Assembly: GCA_016291475.1 (NCBI GenBank)
Contig: JAEEXJ010000009.1
Location: 1-48,558, forward strand
DNA length: 48,558 nucleotides
Source: Lachnospiraceae bacterium
GTDB lineage: Bacteria > Bacillota_A > Clostridia > Lachnospirales > Lachnospiraceae
Reading direction: 5' to 3'
Part shown: positions 41,775-48,558 of the stretch, piece after piece
Layout: each line of letters begins with the position of its first letter
Numbering within the stretch: the first letter of the stretch is position 1
Notes under the pieces: model-generated
Seen by the model: only the letters and a program-made list of their open reading frames with translations
What the model was told of the DNA's origin: nothing
The model's database searches: none
Made by a program: the position numbers and the translations under genes

Positions 41775-43817
41775 TCAGTTGACAGTGGTCCCTGACGATC
41801 CGCACTGTCGGTTCCTTCGTCTCAGAACTACCACAGCTATTACTATCACGATCAGTATTATCGGTATGAATATTTTAAGAACACTTCCTCCTGTGCCGCT
41901 TCCGACGCTTTCCGGTGACAGATCCTGCGGCTGTGCATTTCCCGGAACGTTGTCATCCCGGATAATGGGAAGATCGTCTTCCTGAGTAATAAGCACCGGT
42001 TGATCTGTGTCCGGAGCTTCGGTTGAAGGCTCTTCCCCGGGCTGCACTCCATCCGCATCCGGTGTTTCTGCGGTTGTTCCAACCGCTCCTTCGGAACCTG
42101 CCGCTGCGGGAACGCCCGCACTCTCCGGAATGGTAAACGAAAGATTCGATACATTATTGACTTCCATCAGCTTGTACAAGGCCGCCAGAAAATCCGCTCT
42201 TGTTACGGTTCCGTGAGGTTCGAATCTCTGCTCCGTCTTGGGAGCCCCCGGCTCTCCGTAACCTTCCATGATATGCCAGGTGGCGGCCCAGGTGACCGCT
42301 TCCCACGCATAATAATCTATATCATAATAATCAAGATAATCATCGCTTCTTCCGAAGTCGATCGCTCTCTTGTAATTCTTATATTCGGAATAACGCATCA
42401 GCATCAGGAGCAGATCCTGTCTGGTTACAGGCTGACCCACACCGAAGGTTGATGATGAAATAAAGGGTGTACCCACCGCGATCGAATTCTTTTCACCCCA
42501 TATGATAGCATTAGCGTACTCGGAATCCGGTGCAACATCGGTAAACCTTGTGCCAATCCCGTTAACATTGGGACTTCCCTCACGGGTATAGAGAGTTTGC
42601 AGCACCATTTCCCTGGTCACAAATACCGGATCATAAGGTATGTTTGGACCGTTTGCCGCAGCAGGACTTGTTCCGGCTTCTGCTGTTCCGTCAGCAGGAA
42701 GCGCCGCCAGTGTTACCTTGTCATCAAAACAAAGAAAACAGATATTGTCTCCACCCGTGGATGTATCCCCGCCGTAATCAAGAGTCCAGGAATGACCTTG
42801 GCAGACCGCGGATTCATTCTTTTTGACACCTGTCTGATAGGTTTGGATAAGGAGCGGATTGGAGCCGATATCAAGGGTGGTAAAAGGGTTCGTAAATGCC
42901 TGCAGAAAATAAAGCTGAGGGTTACCGGAAAGATTAAGGGATGTGATATTGTTGCACGCGCAATCCAGGTACACCAGCTTGGGATTGTGGGTAAGGTCCA
43001 AATTAACGATATCGTTGTAACTGCAGATGAGTTTTTGAAGCTCGGAGTTATGAGTTACATCAATTGAGACCACATCATTGTTGGCGCAGTTGTAATACTG
43101 AAGTCCGGTATTTGCGCTGATATCAATGCTGCCCAGTCCCGCATTGTCCCAGATATCAAGGCGCTTAAGCTTGGGGCACCCGGAAACATCCAGGGAAGTC
43201 AGATGATTTCTGAAAGCATCAAGATGGGTCAGGTTAGGATTATTGCCAAGGTTTAAGCTTGTAAGCTCGCATGATCCGCAAGTCAGATGCTCAAGCAGCG
43301 GATTATGGCTTACATCGAGCATGGTCAGAGGATTGGTGTTCACCTCAAGATACGCCATCTTGGGATTGTTTGATACGTTCAGGTAAGTGAGGTTACAGTC
43401 ATAGCAATAAACCCACTCAAGCTCCGGATTTCCCGAAAAATCCAGCGTCGTAAAAAGATTACCGGAGCACCACACCCCGTGAAGATCCTTAAGATTACTC
43501 ACATCAAGGGTCTGAATGTAATTATCCTTGCACCACAGTCCCTGAAGCGAGGTGAAATACTCCACACCCTGAACAGAAGTGATTCCCATCCCTTCGCAGT
43601 AAATGTTGATGGTCAGTGCTATCTCGGTATCATCTATAATACCATTTCCGTCCCTGTCATAATCCGCACCGGCTATCACCGATCTGAACACAGGATCCGG
43701 GAAATTAGCTTCGTTTATCTCAACCGCGGCGCGGGCAGTCATTGATATCATTAATGGCATAACGGTAGCGGAAAACAACGCACCTGCCGCTCCTGCCAGG
43801 ATCTTTTTAAGATTCAT
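41775..43817 (-). CDS. leucine-rich-repeat surface protein with SLH-like domains and C-terminal anchor
   Basis: 680 residues from the ATG at 43817 (MNLKKILAG). Signal peptide about 1-30; EF-hand-like loop DYDRDGNGIID (52-62); about ten 21-residue LRRs (about 85-325: LxxLDVSxNPxLxxLxCxxN) with frequent Cys/Asn at the loop; Pro/Ala linker; two SLH-like segments about 425-540 (FTDVAPDSEYANAIIWG... and AVTWAATWHIMEGYG...RADFLAALYKL); acidic linker; one C-terminal helix about 650-668 and a basic tail. LRRs suggest binding to a protein or glycan, SLH to the cell wall. GGGGA precedes the ATG. Exact ligand unknown. Confidence 0.87.
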   Translation of the reverse strand: MNLKKILAGAAGALFSATVMPLMISMTARAAVEINEANFPDPVFRSVIAGADYDRDGNGIIDDTEIALTINIYCEGMGITSVQGVEYFTSLQGLWCKDNYIQTLDVSNLKDLHGVWCSGNLFTTLDFSGNPELEWVYCYDCNLTYLNVSNNPKMAYLEVNTNPLTMLDVSHNPLLEHLTCGSCELTSLNLGNNPNLTHLDAFRNHLTSLDVSGCPKLKRLDIWDNAGLGSIDISANTGLQYYNCANNDVVSIDVTHNSELQKLICSYNDIVNLDLTHNPKLVYLDCACNNITSLNLSGNPQLYFLQAFTNPFTTLDIGSNPLLIQTYQTGVKKNESAVCQGHSWTLDYGGDTSTGGDNICFLCFDDKVTLAALPADGTAEAGTSPAAANGPNIPYDPVFVTREMVLQTLYTREGSPNVNGIGTRFTDVAPDSEYANAIIWGEKNSIAVGTPFISSSTFGVGQPVTRQDLLLMLMRYSEYKNYKRAIDFGRSDDYLDYYDIDYYAWEAVTWAATWHIMEGYGEPGAPKTEQRFEPHGTVTRADFLAALYKLMEVNNVSNLSFTIPESAGVPAAAGSEGAVGTTAETPDADGVQPGEEPSTEAPDTDQPVLITQEDDLPIIRDDNVPGNAQPQDLSPESVGSGTGGSVLKIFIPIILIVIVIAVVVLRRRNRQCGSSGTTVN

Positions 43818-43838
43818 TTCAATAAATCCCCATAAACA

Positions 43839-43871
43839 AATAAAGTTTGCGAGTATCTCGCAAACTTTATT
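43839..43871. terminator. hairpin between TIR and LRR genes
   Basis: Perfect 15-base arms AATAAAGTTTGCGAG / CTCGCAAACTTTATT around TAT. On the minus strand it is followed by TGTTTATGG. A TATAAT overlaps the base, so it may both end the TIR transcript and form a 5' hairpin of the LRR mRNA. Confidence 0.75.
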
Positions 43872-43902
43872 ATAACACATACTATAAATTTGATGATGAG
43901 CG

Positions 43903-45045
43903 TCACACTAATCCTTCATCTTCCATCTGCTTTACTTTCTTCTCAAATCTCTCCGCATCCGGGTGGCCCGCCTCGATCGCAGCATTGTACCACTTATAAG
44001 CATTCTCCCAGTCCATGGCACTTTCATAGGTGATTCCCGCATTGCCCATGCAATTTACACTGTCAAATTCCTCGGCTCCCAGGATAAAAAAGTACGCCGC
44101 CCTGTCATAATCATATTCATAGAAATACGAAAGACCGAGTCTGTTAAACATATCCTCGTCGGAAAGACCGTCCTCCGATCTCTCAAAGTAAGGCTCAGCT
44201 TCGATACGTGAAAAACCGCCGGCTCTAAGGTAAAACTCCACCGCTTTGCTTTCGTCAATCTCGACTCCGATGCCTTCATATAACATATCACCGGCCGCTT
44301 TCATTGCTTCCCTGCTTCCGGCATCCGATGCCTTTATGAACCTGTCATAGGCAAGAGCATAATTACTTTCCGAATAAAAGGTCAATCCTTCTTCATATAA
44401 TAAAACCGATTCATCCACAGGCAAGGACTCTTCATCTTCCTCCACGGCGGATTCTTCCATCAGTATTTCGGCTCTCCTCTGAGCTATGCTCTCTTCCCGC
44501 CTTTTATCAATCACCACTTTTAGGATCATTGAAAAGATGAGTAAAAATAGTGCGATAACTCCAAGAATGATATTTTTTTTCGTTTCACGAGATGCGGATG
44601 CAAAAGCTCCGCCGCGTTTTAAGCCTGAGGGAGCCTCTCCGCTTCCGGCAAGTATGATCACAGAGATATAATTACGAAGTGTAGCTATGTTTTCCAGGAG
44701 TGGTCTTGATACTGCATCAAGCCAGTGAACTCTGGTGAGATAATACTCCAGTTCCCTGTTCATCTGCTCGTTGGAAAGCTTGAATGGCACGATGGTGATC
44801 CCTGCGTTGAAAGCCACTGCGATCTCATTCATGACCTGCCGGGAATTATTGGACTCGTCCGTGTAAATGAGAATAAGAGCTTTGGAAACCTCAAGAGCCT
44901 TTGTAATGGCCGTAACCCACTCCTCACCCGGACGGATATCCCTGGGTGCATACCAGCATCTGATCCCGTTTTGCTCGAAGTCGGATACGATCGCATCCGC
45001 AACGTTTTTATTTTTGGATGAGTAGCTTATAAATACATCATGCAT
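43903..45045 (-). CDS. TIR-domain protein with membrane helix and SEL1-like repeats
   Basis: 380 residues. TIR domain 1-135 (MHDVFISYSSKNKNVADAI..., WYAPRDIRPG) with the expected catalytic glutamate E74 in NSRQVMNEIAVAF, so NAD+ cleavage is possible. One membrane helix at about 158-178; a charged segment; then TPR/SEL1-like repeats from about 215 to 375 (ALAYDRFIKASDAGSREAM, AVEFYLRAGG, AYKWYNAAIEAGHPDAE). The layout puts TIR in the cytoplasm and the repeats on the other side or, if inverted, both inside. Such proteins may serve in defence or stress signalling; no partner gene supports one over the other. Confidence 0.85.
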   Translation of the reverse strand: MHDVFISYSSKNKNVADAIVSDFEQNGIRCWYAPRDIRPGEEWVTAITKALEVSKALILIYTDESNNSRQVMNEIAVAFNAGITIVPFKLSNEQMNRELEYYLTRVHWLDAVSRPLLENIATLRNYISVIILAGSGEAPSGLKRGGAFASASRETKKNIILGVIALFLLIFSMILKVVIDKRREESIAQRRAEILMEESAVEEDEESLPVDESVLLYEEGLTFYSESNYALAYDRFIKASDAGSREAMKAAGDMLYEGIGVEIDESKAVEFYLRAGGFSRIEAEPYFERSEDGLSDEDMFNRLGLSYFYEYDYDRAAYFFILGAEEFDSVNCMGNAGITYESAMDWENAYKWYNAAIEAGHPDAERFEKKVKQMEDEGLV

Positions 45046-45073
45046 AATGTTTTCTTCCCCAATGGTCCGGCCG

Positions 45074-46114
45074 TCATCCTACACTTCTGTTTCCGGCAAG
45101 TACTTCCTGATAATCCTCATAATTCTTCTTCAGAAGTTCCGGAATGTTTAATCCGTAAGGACATTTGGGAAGGCACTTTCCGCACTCAACGCATTTTTTT
45201 GTTTTCTCCATTTCGGCCTGCCAATACTCACCGAGCCAGGAAGCACTCGGGGCGCGGCGAAGCATAAGGGACATGCGGTTACACTGATTTATCTGAATTC
45301 CGACACTGCAGGGCATGCAATATCCGCAGCCTCTGCAAAATTCTCCTTTTAATTCATCCTGCTCGGACTTAATGAATGCCCTGATCTCCTCATCCATCAT
45401 GGGAGGATTTTCCATATAGGAAAGCCATTCGTCCAGTTCGGTTTCTTTTTGAATTCCCCAGATGGGCACGATTCCGTCATACTGCAAAACAAAACTCATT
45501 GCAGCCCTGGAGTTGGTGATAAGGCCGCCTGCAAGCCCCTTCATTGCGATGAGGCCCACATCATTTTTGTTACAGATATCTATAAGTTCCAGTTCCTTAT
45601 CATCCGCAAGATAGGACATGGGATACTGAAGAGTATCGTAAAAACCGCACTCCGCAATCTCACGTGCAACTCCCAGTTTATGAGCCGTTCCGCCTATAAA
45701 GCGGATCTTACCCTGCTCCTTTGCGCGGACCATGCACTCATACATTCCGTTTTCTTCGCCGGGCTTCCAGCACTCACCCATCATATGAAACTGATAGATA
45801 TCAATGTAATCAGTCTTCAGTTTCTCGAGCGAAGTATCAAGATCCTTCCAAAAATCTTCCGGAGTCTTGGCAGGTGTTTTGGTAGCGATTATGATCTTGT
45901 CACGGTCTGCATAACCGTTTCCGAAAGCCTCACCGAGCTTCTCCTCACTATCACTGTAAGCTCTTGCGGTATCAAAAAACCTCATACCGCCGTCGTATGC
46001 TTTTCTGAGGATCTTAACAGCTTCTTCAATTGAAACTCTCTGAACAGGCAAAGCCCCGAATCCGTTCTGAGGAACCGTGATTTCGGTTCTTCCAAGTGTT
46101 ATGTTTCTGATCAT
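45074..46114 (-). CDS. aldo/keto reductase with C-terminal ferredoxin-like domain
   Basis: 346 residues. AKR barrel about 1-270: Asp/Tyr (FFDTARAYS), Lys (ATKTPA) and His (IYQFHMM). The tail has two 4Fe-4S cysteine sets, CRGCGYCMPC and CVECGKCLPKCPYG. This fused family is frequent in anaerobes and probably couples an iron-sulfur electron relay to a sugar or carbonyl reduction. RBS GGGGTAGG lies before the ATG at 46114. It is 28 bases upstream of the TIR gene, so the two are probably co-transcribed. Confidence 0.92.
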   Translation of the reverse strand: MIRNITLGRTEITVPQNGFGALPVQRVSIEEAVKILRKAYDGGMRFFDTARAYSDSEEKLGEAFGNGYADRDKIIIATKTPAKTPEDFWKDLDTSLEKLKTDYIDIYQFHMMGECWKPGEENGMYECMVRAKEQGKIRFIGGTAHKLGVAREIAECGFYDTLQYPMSYLADDKELELIDICNKNDVGLIAMKGLAGGLITNSRAAMSFVLQYDGIVPIWGIQKETELDEWLSYMENPPMMDEEIRAFIKSEQDELKGEFCRGCGYCMPCSVGIQINQCNRMSLMLRRAPSASWLGEYWQAEMEKTKKCVECGKCLPKCPYGLNIPELLKKNYEDYQEVLAGNRSVG

Positions 46115-46132
46115 TTCGCCTACCCCTTCTAT

Positions 46133-46184
46133 CTGACGCCGGGGCCGCTTGGGGCCATCGAGTACGATTCTCTTTGGGCGTCAG
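46133..46184 (-). promoter_or_regulatory. 5' leader hairpin of ferredoxin-type reductase
   Basis: CTGACGCC / GGCGTCAG form the base of a 52-base hairpin with CGATGGCCCC / GGCCCCGG text inside. The predicted start from the adjacent promoter is the first base of the stem, and the hairpin ends about 18 bases before the ATG, so it can mask or protect the RBS region. Confidence 0.5.
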
Positions 46185-46188
46185 GATC

Positions 46189-46217
46189 ATGATATAAGTA
46201 TACATAAAATATATCAA
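46189..46217 (-). promoter_or_regulatory. promoter of ferredoxin-type reductase / TIR unit
   Basis: Minus strand: TTGATA (46212-46217), 17-base spacer, TATCAT (46189-46194). The rest of the gap to 46496 (about 280 bases) shows only a small CGACAC/GTGTCG hairpin at 46274-46287 and no gene. Confidence 0.65.
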
Positions 46218-46496
46218 AAAAGAAATGTCAGGCTGATTGTCAATTTCGTACAATGGCAACCGCAAATTCTGCGACACAGGTGTCGTTTTCCAAGACAAAG
46301 TCCCTTATTCTTCGGCTTTTCTGACAGTTAAAATTTTTGTATCTAATGTCAATATACATGCATTTCAAAGGGTGATAATATTCATCCATCGGTAAAAACG
46401 CAAGCTGATCGGCCGGGCCGTCCGGTATTCTTTTTTCATGACCATCATCGACATATTCACTGCAACAAATACCGAACAACAAGAGGTGATCTAAGA

Positions 46497-47405
46497 TTGG
46501 GAGAAAAAGACATAACAGAGAAACTTCTGGAAGATTATAATGATGTATTTGCCGACATTGTAAATGGTCTGCTTTTTGACGGACGCGAAGTCGTAAAAGA
46601 AAACTCTCTTGAAAATGCAGGCGTACACTCGCAGTATAAGGCCGAAGACGGAAGGATTCATGAGTCAGAAAGAGATGTTGCCAAACATTGGATAGACGGC
46701 GATGCAATGCTTGCAATATATGGCATAGAAAACCAGACATCCGTTGACAGGCTCATGCCATTCAGAGTGATCGGATATGATGGTGCGTCTTACAAAAGTC
46801 AGCTAATATCAGACAATAAAAAAATCGTGCCTGTGATAACAATTGTGTTATACTTTGGTAAAGAAAAATGGAATGCACCGAAAAACCTGAAATCCGCTTT
46901 GACAATCCCGGAAGAAATCGATGAATTTGTCAGCGATTATAATATCAATGTATTTGATATTTCCCGGCTTAACGAAAAACAGATACAAATGTTTAAAAGT
47001 GATTTCAGAATGGTTGCGGAGTTTTTTGTAAACCGGCGGATTAATCCGCACTATTCATCAAAGGATAAAACAAAAATCAGGCATATCGAGGAAGTTCTTA
47101 AGTTAATGTCTGCATTTACCGGAGATAACAGATACGAAAATATACTTACAAATCCTGATGCAAAGGAGGTTGCCAGCATGTGTGAAGTCGCAGATTATTT
47201 ATGGAACGGCGGTAAGGCTGAAGGCATAGCTGAAGGTAAAGCCGAAGGTAAGGCTGAGGGCCGGATTGAAACACTTTTTTCCCTGGTTCAGGATGGTGAT
47301 CTCCCCATAGAAAAAGCTGCAATAAAATTAGATATATCACCGGCTGAATTTGAAAAGAAAATGAGCGAAGCGGGATTCAGATATTCCCGGCCCCTGTCTC
47401 ATTAA
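46497..47405 (+). CDS. Rpn-family PD-(D/E)XK nuclease/transposase-like protein
   Basis: 302 residues, starting with TTG at 46497; GAGGTGATC 7 bases upstream supports it. The PD-(D/E)XK core is seen as DAMLAIYGIENQTSVD (D and ExQ of the active site) and VITIVLYFGKEKW. The tail contains AEGIAEGKAEGKAEG, the charged repeat typical of Rpn/DUF4351 proteins, then a helical end. RpnA relatives cut DNA and promote RecA-independent recombination. It is the only plus-strand gene of the right half, is more AT-rich than its neighbours and has a GGGGACG element behind it, so transfer is plausible. Confidence 0.85.
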   Translation: MGEKDITEKLLEDYNDVFADIVNGLLFDGREVVKENSLENAGVHSQYKAEDGRIHESERDVAKHWIDGDAMLAIYGIENQTSVDRLMPFRVIGYDGASYKSQLISDNKKIVPVITIVLYFGKEKWNAPKNLKSALTIPEEIDEFVSDYNINVFDISRLNEKQIQMFKSDFRMVAEFFVNRRINPHYSSKDKTKIRHIEEVLKLMSAFTGDNRYENILTNPDAKEVASMCEVADYLWNGGKAEGIAEGKAEGKAEGRIETLFSLVQDGDLPIEKAAIKLDISPAEFEKKMSEAGFRYSRPLSH

Positions 47406-47424
47406 TTGATCATTTATGTATACC

Positions 47425-47466
47425 AATGGGGACGTACCCTTCCTGACAGAAGGATACGTCCCCATT
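47425..47466. terminator. bidirectional terminator made of a GGGGACG-family element
   Basis: AATGGGGACGTACCCTTC and GAAGGATACGTCCCCATT with one mismatch around CTGACA. It lies between the converging Rpn and methyltransferase genes. Confidence 0.8.
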
Positions 47467-47474
47467 ATCATACT

Positions 47475-48230
47475 TTATTTTTTATAAAGATACACAACGT
47501 ACTGATCTTCAAACACTACTTTATTACCGTGTTTTATAACCGCGTCTCTTACACCGTTAAAAAACAGATCTTTATATTCTTCCTTCAGTGTAATATGAGT
47601 TGAGTGTGTTCCGAGATACTCATTGTGTTCATCCGCATTGTACTCGCGTCTTCCCGGAAATGACTTCTCTTCCATGAAATGAAGACCATAGCTTTCACCG
47701 TTCATGTAATCAAACTTCTGATTATAGGGCTGATCGGTCACGAAGTACTTATCGTATACTTTCTGAATATCCTCATACATAGCGGGATTCGGAGTTTTGT
47801 AATCGCTTCTCATAAGCATCATTGCAAGGATACCGCCATCTTTAAGAAGATCATAAACTCTTGAATATGCTATATCTTCTTTGATCCACTGGATCGTTGC
47901 CGCAGAGTAGATCAGATCAAATTTCTTATCACCGAAATCATATGTCTCAAAGTCCGCATTCACTATATGGAAATTAGGCTTCGAAGAATACTTTTCTTTC
48001 ATCTTGTTTGCAAGATGCTCACCAAGTTCGATGGCAAGATAATCGCATCCGCTTTCTATAGCAAAATCGGACGCCTGTCCCGTACCAGGTCCTATCTCAA
48101 GACAGCTCTTGTCAGGACCGAGTCCGCTGACCTTTGTTACATAATCGAAAAGCTCGGGATTATACTTAACCCTCCACTTATCGAACTTTTCAGGGATCGA
48201 ATCAAATACCAGTCTTTCATCAGTTGCCAT
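47475..48230 (-). CDS. class I SAM-dependent methyltransferase
   Basis: 251 residues from the ATG at 48230 (MATDERLVFDSIPE); GGAGG lies about 10 bases upstream, and starts further up add unrelated residues. SAM motif LEIGPGTGQAS (about 47), acidic residue in LAIELG, then FETYDFGDKKFDLIYSAATIQWI (post-motif DLI). The methylated substrate is unknown; the family includes metabolite and tRNA-modifying enzymes. Monocistronic by position, between the HU unit and the Rpn terminator. Confidence 0.9.
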   Translation of the reverse strand: MATDERLVFDSIPEKFDKWRVKYNPELFDYVTKVSGLGPDKSCLEIGPGTGQASDFAIESGCDYLAIELGEHLANKMKEKYSSKPNFHIVNADFETYDFGDKKFDLIYSAATIQWIKEDIAYSRVYDLLKDGGILAMMLMRSDYKTPNPAMYEDIQKVYDKYFVTDQPYNQKFDYMNGESYGLHFMEEKSFPGRREYNADEHNEYLGTHSTHITLKEEYKDLFFNGVRDAVIKHGNKVVFEDQYVVYLYKK

Positions 48231-48321
48231 AATACATGTACCTCCAATCTGCCCCCGTGCGCCTTTTACCCCGATGATATCAAGAGCCATGCAGACGCAT
48301 GGCTCATTGCTTCACGCAAAA

Positions 48322-48345
48322 AGGACGGGGCATCAGCCCCGTCCC
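48322..48345 (-). terminator. terminator of HU gene (copy 2)
   Basis: GGACGGGGC / GCCCCGTCC around ATCA, followed on the minus strand by TTTTTGCGTGAAGC. Beyond it GAGCCATGC/GCATGGCTC (48282-48304) forms a second hairpin before the methyltransferase start. Confidence 0.85.
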
Positions 48346-48361
48346 TAAAGGTAGTTCAAAA

Positions 48362-48558
48362 TTACTTCTTAGCGCCGTTTACAAGATCCTTAAGAGCCTT
48401 GCCTGCCTTGAACTTAGGAACGGTAGCTGCAGGAATCTTGATAGCTTCGCCGGTCTGAGGGTTCTTGCCCTTACGAGCTGCTCTCTTGGAGGTCTCGAAG
48501 GTACCGAAGCCTACAAGCTGAACCTTACCCTTCTTCTTAAGCTCCTTGGATACGGTGT
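48362..48558 (-). CDS. hup: HU family DNA-binding protein (copy 2), N-terminus beyond window
   Basis: The last 65 codons of a second HU gene; the N-terminal part lies outside. Three bases in 197 differ from copy 1; two are silent (GCG/GCA-type and TTC/TAC-type positions in the reverse reading) and the last base of the window changes Gly of the VGTVSKEL segment to Asp or Asn. The stop here is TAA rather than TGA. The downstream terminator and TGCTTCACGCAAAA flank are also shared. Confidence 0.93.
   Translation of the reverse strand, partial: TVSKELKKKGKVQLVGFGTFETSKRAARKGKNPQTGEAIKIPAATVPKFKAGKALKDLVNGAKK

Noticed and set aside
42206..42236. tRNA-like TpsiC text (GGTTCGAATCTC)
   Set aside because: No acceptor or anticodon arm around it, and it lies inside the LRR/SLH coding region.
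46240..46740. 166-codon minus-strand frame
   Set aside because: Overlaps the start of the Rpn gene on the other strand, has no RBS and no recognisable domain.

Overview
The window looks like a chromosomal segment of a low-to-medium GC Firmicute, most likely a gut or rumen Lachnospiraceae (Butyrivibrio-like). This is inferred from the HU protein, the paired MutS-like ATPases, the FecR-like and LRR/SLH surface proteins, AGGAGG-type ribosome binding sites, and several Cache chemoreceptors and hybrid histidine kinases. I found no rRNA, tRNA, CRISPR array, phage module or intact insertion sequence. Almost all genes lie on the minus strand; the plus-strand exceptions are a LytTR-LiaF pair, a VanZ gene and an Rpn-type nuclease.

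Layout. 1-5300: cut acyltransferase, ECF sigma/anti-sigma pair, Cache hybrid kinase. 5369-6653: LytTR regulator and LiaF-like membrane protein behind a 21-bp-period direct repeat. 6752-11337: chemoreceptor, FecR-like Pro/Ser-rich protein, HU. 11457-14892: five-gene unit headed by an OhrR-type regulator (radical SAM, Pr6Pr membrane protein, alpha/beta hydrolase, NAD(P)HX epimerase). 15024-18151: two overlapping short MutS-like ATPases. 18341-21628: VanZ, second chemoreceptor, aldo/keto reductase. 21732-26534: eight closely packed housekeeping/stress genes ending at one terminator. 26681-34161: glycoside operon (aldo/keto reductase, GH3, beta-glucuronidase, SDR, nitroreductase) whose 3' region is an array of tandem hairpins. 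34285-37311: two paralogous lipoproteins and a TraX-like protein. 37422-46114: PilT, 7TM hybrid kinase, LRR/SLH surface protein, TIR-TM-SEL1 protein, ferredoxin-type aldo/keto reductase. 46497-48558: Rpn nuclease, methyltransferase and a second, nearly identical HU gene cut by the window edge.

What stands out. (i) Four promoters (VanZ, both lipoproteins, TraX) share a long compound motif: CTTAAAGAAA repeats, a GCGTAATGATA block, another CTTAAA and a TATAGT-like -10. This defines a small envelope regulon whose regulator is not in the window. (ii) One of these transcripts begins with a multi-helix leader. (iii) Five 37-38 bp hairpins at a 62-63 bp period fill the 3' region of the glycoside operon. 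(iv) The two MutS-like proteins share an Asn-Glu Walker B in place of Asp-Glu. (v) About ten intergenic inverted repeats share a GGGGACG core, a REP/MITE-like family. (vi) The LytTR and VanZ genes appear to be transcribed without a leader.

Limits: function names come from reading motifs and overall sequence; no database search, folding or alignment program was run.
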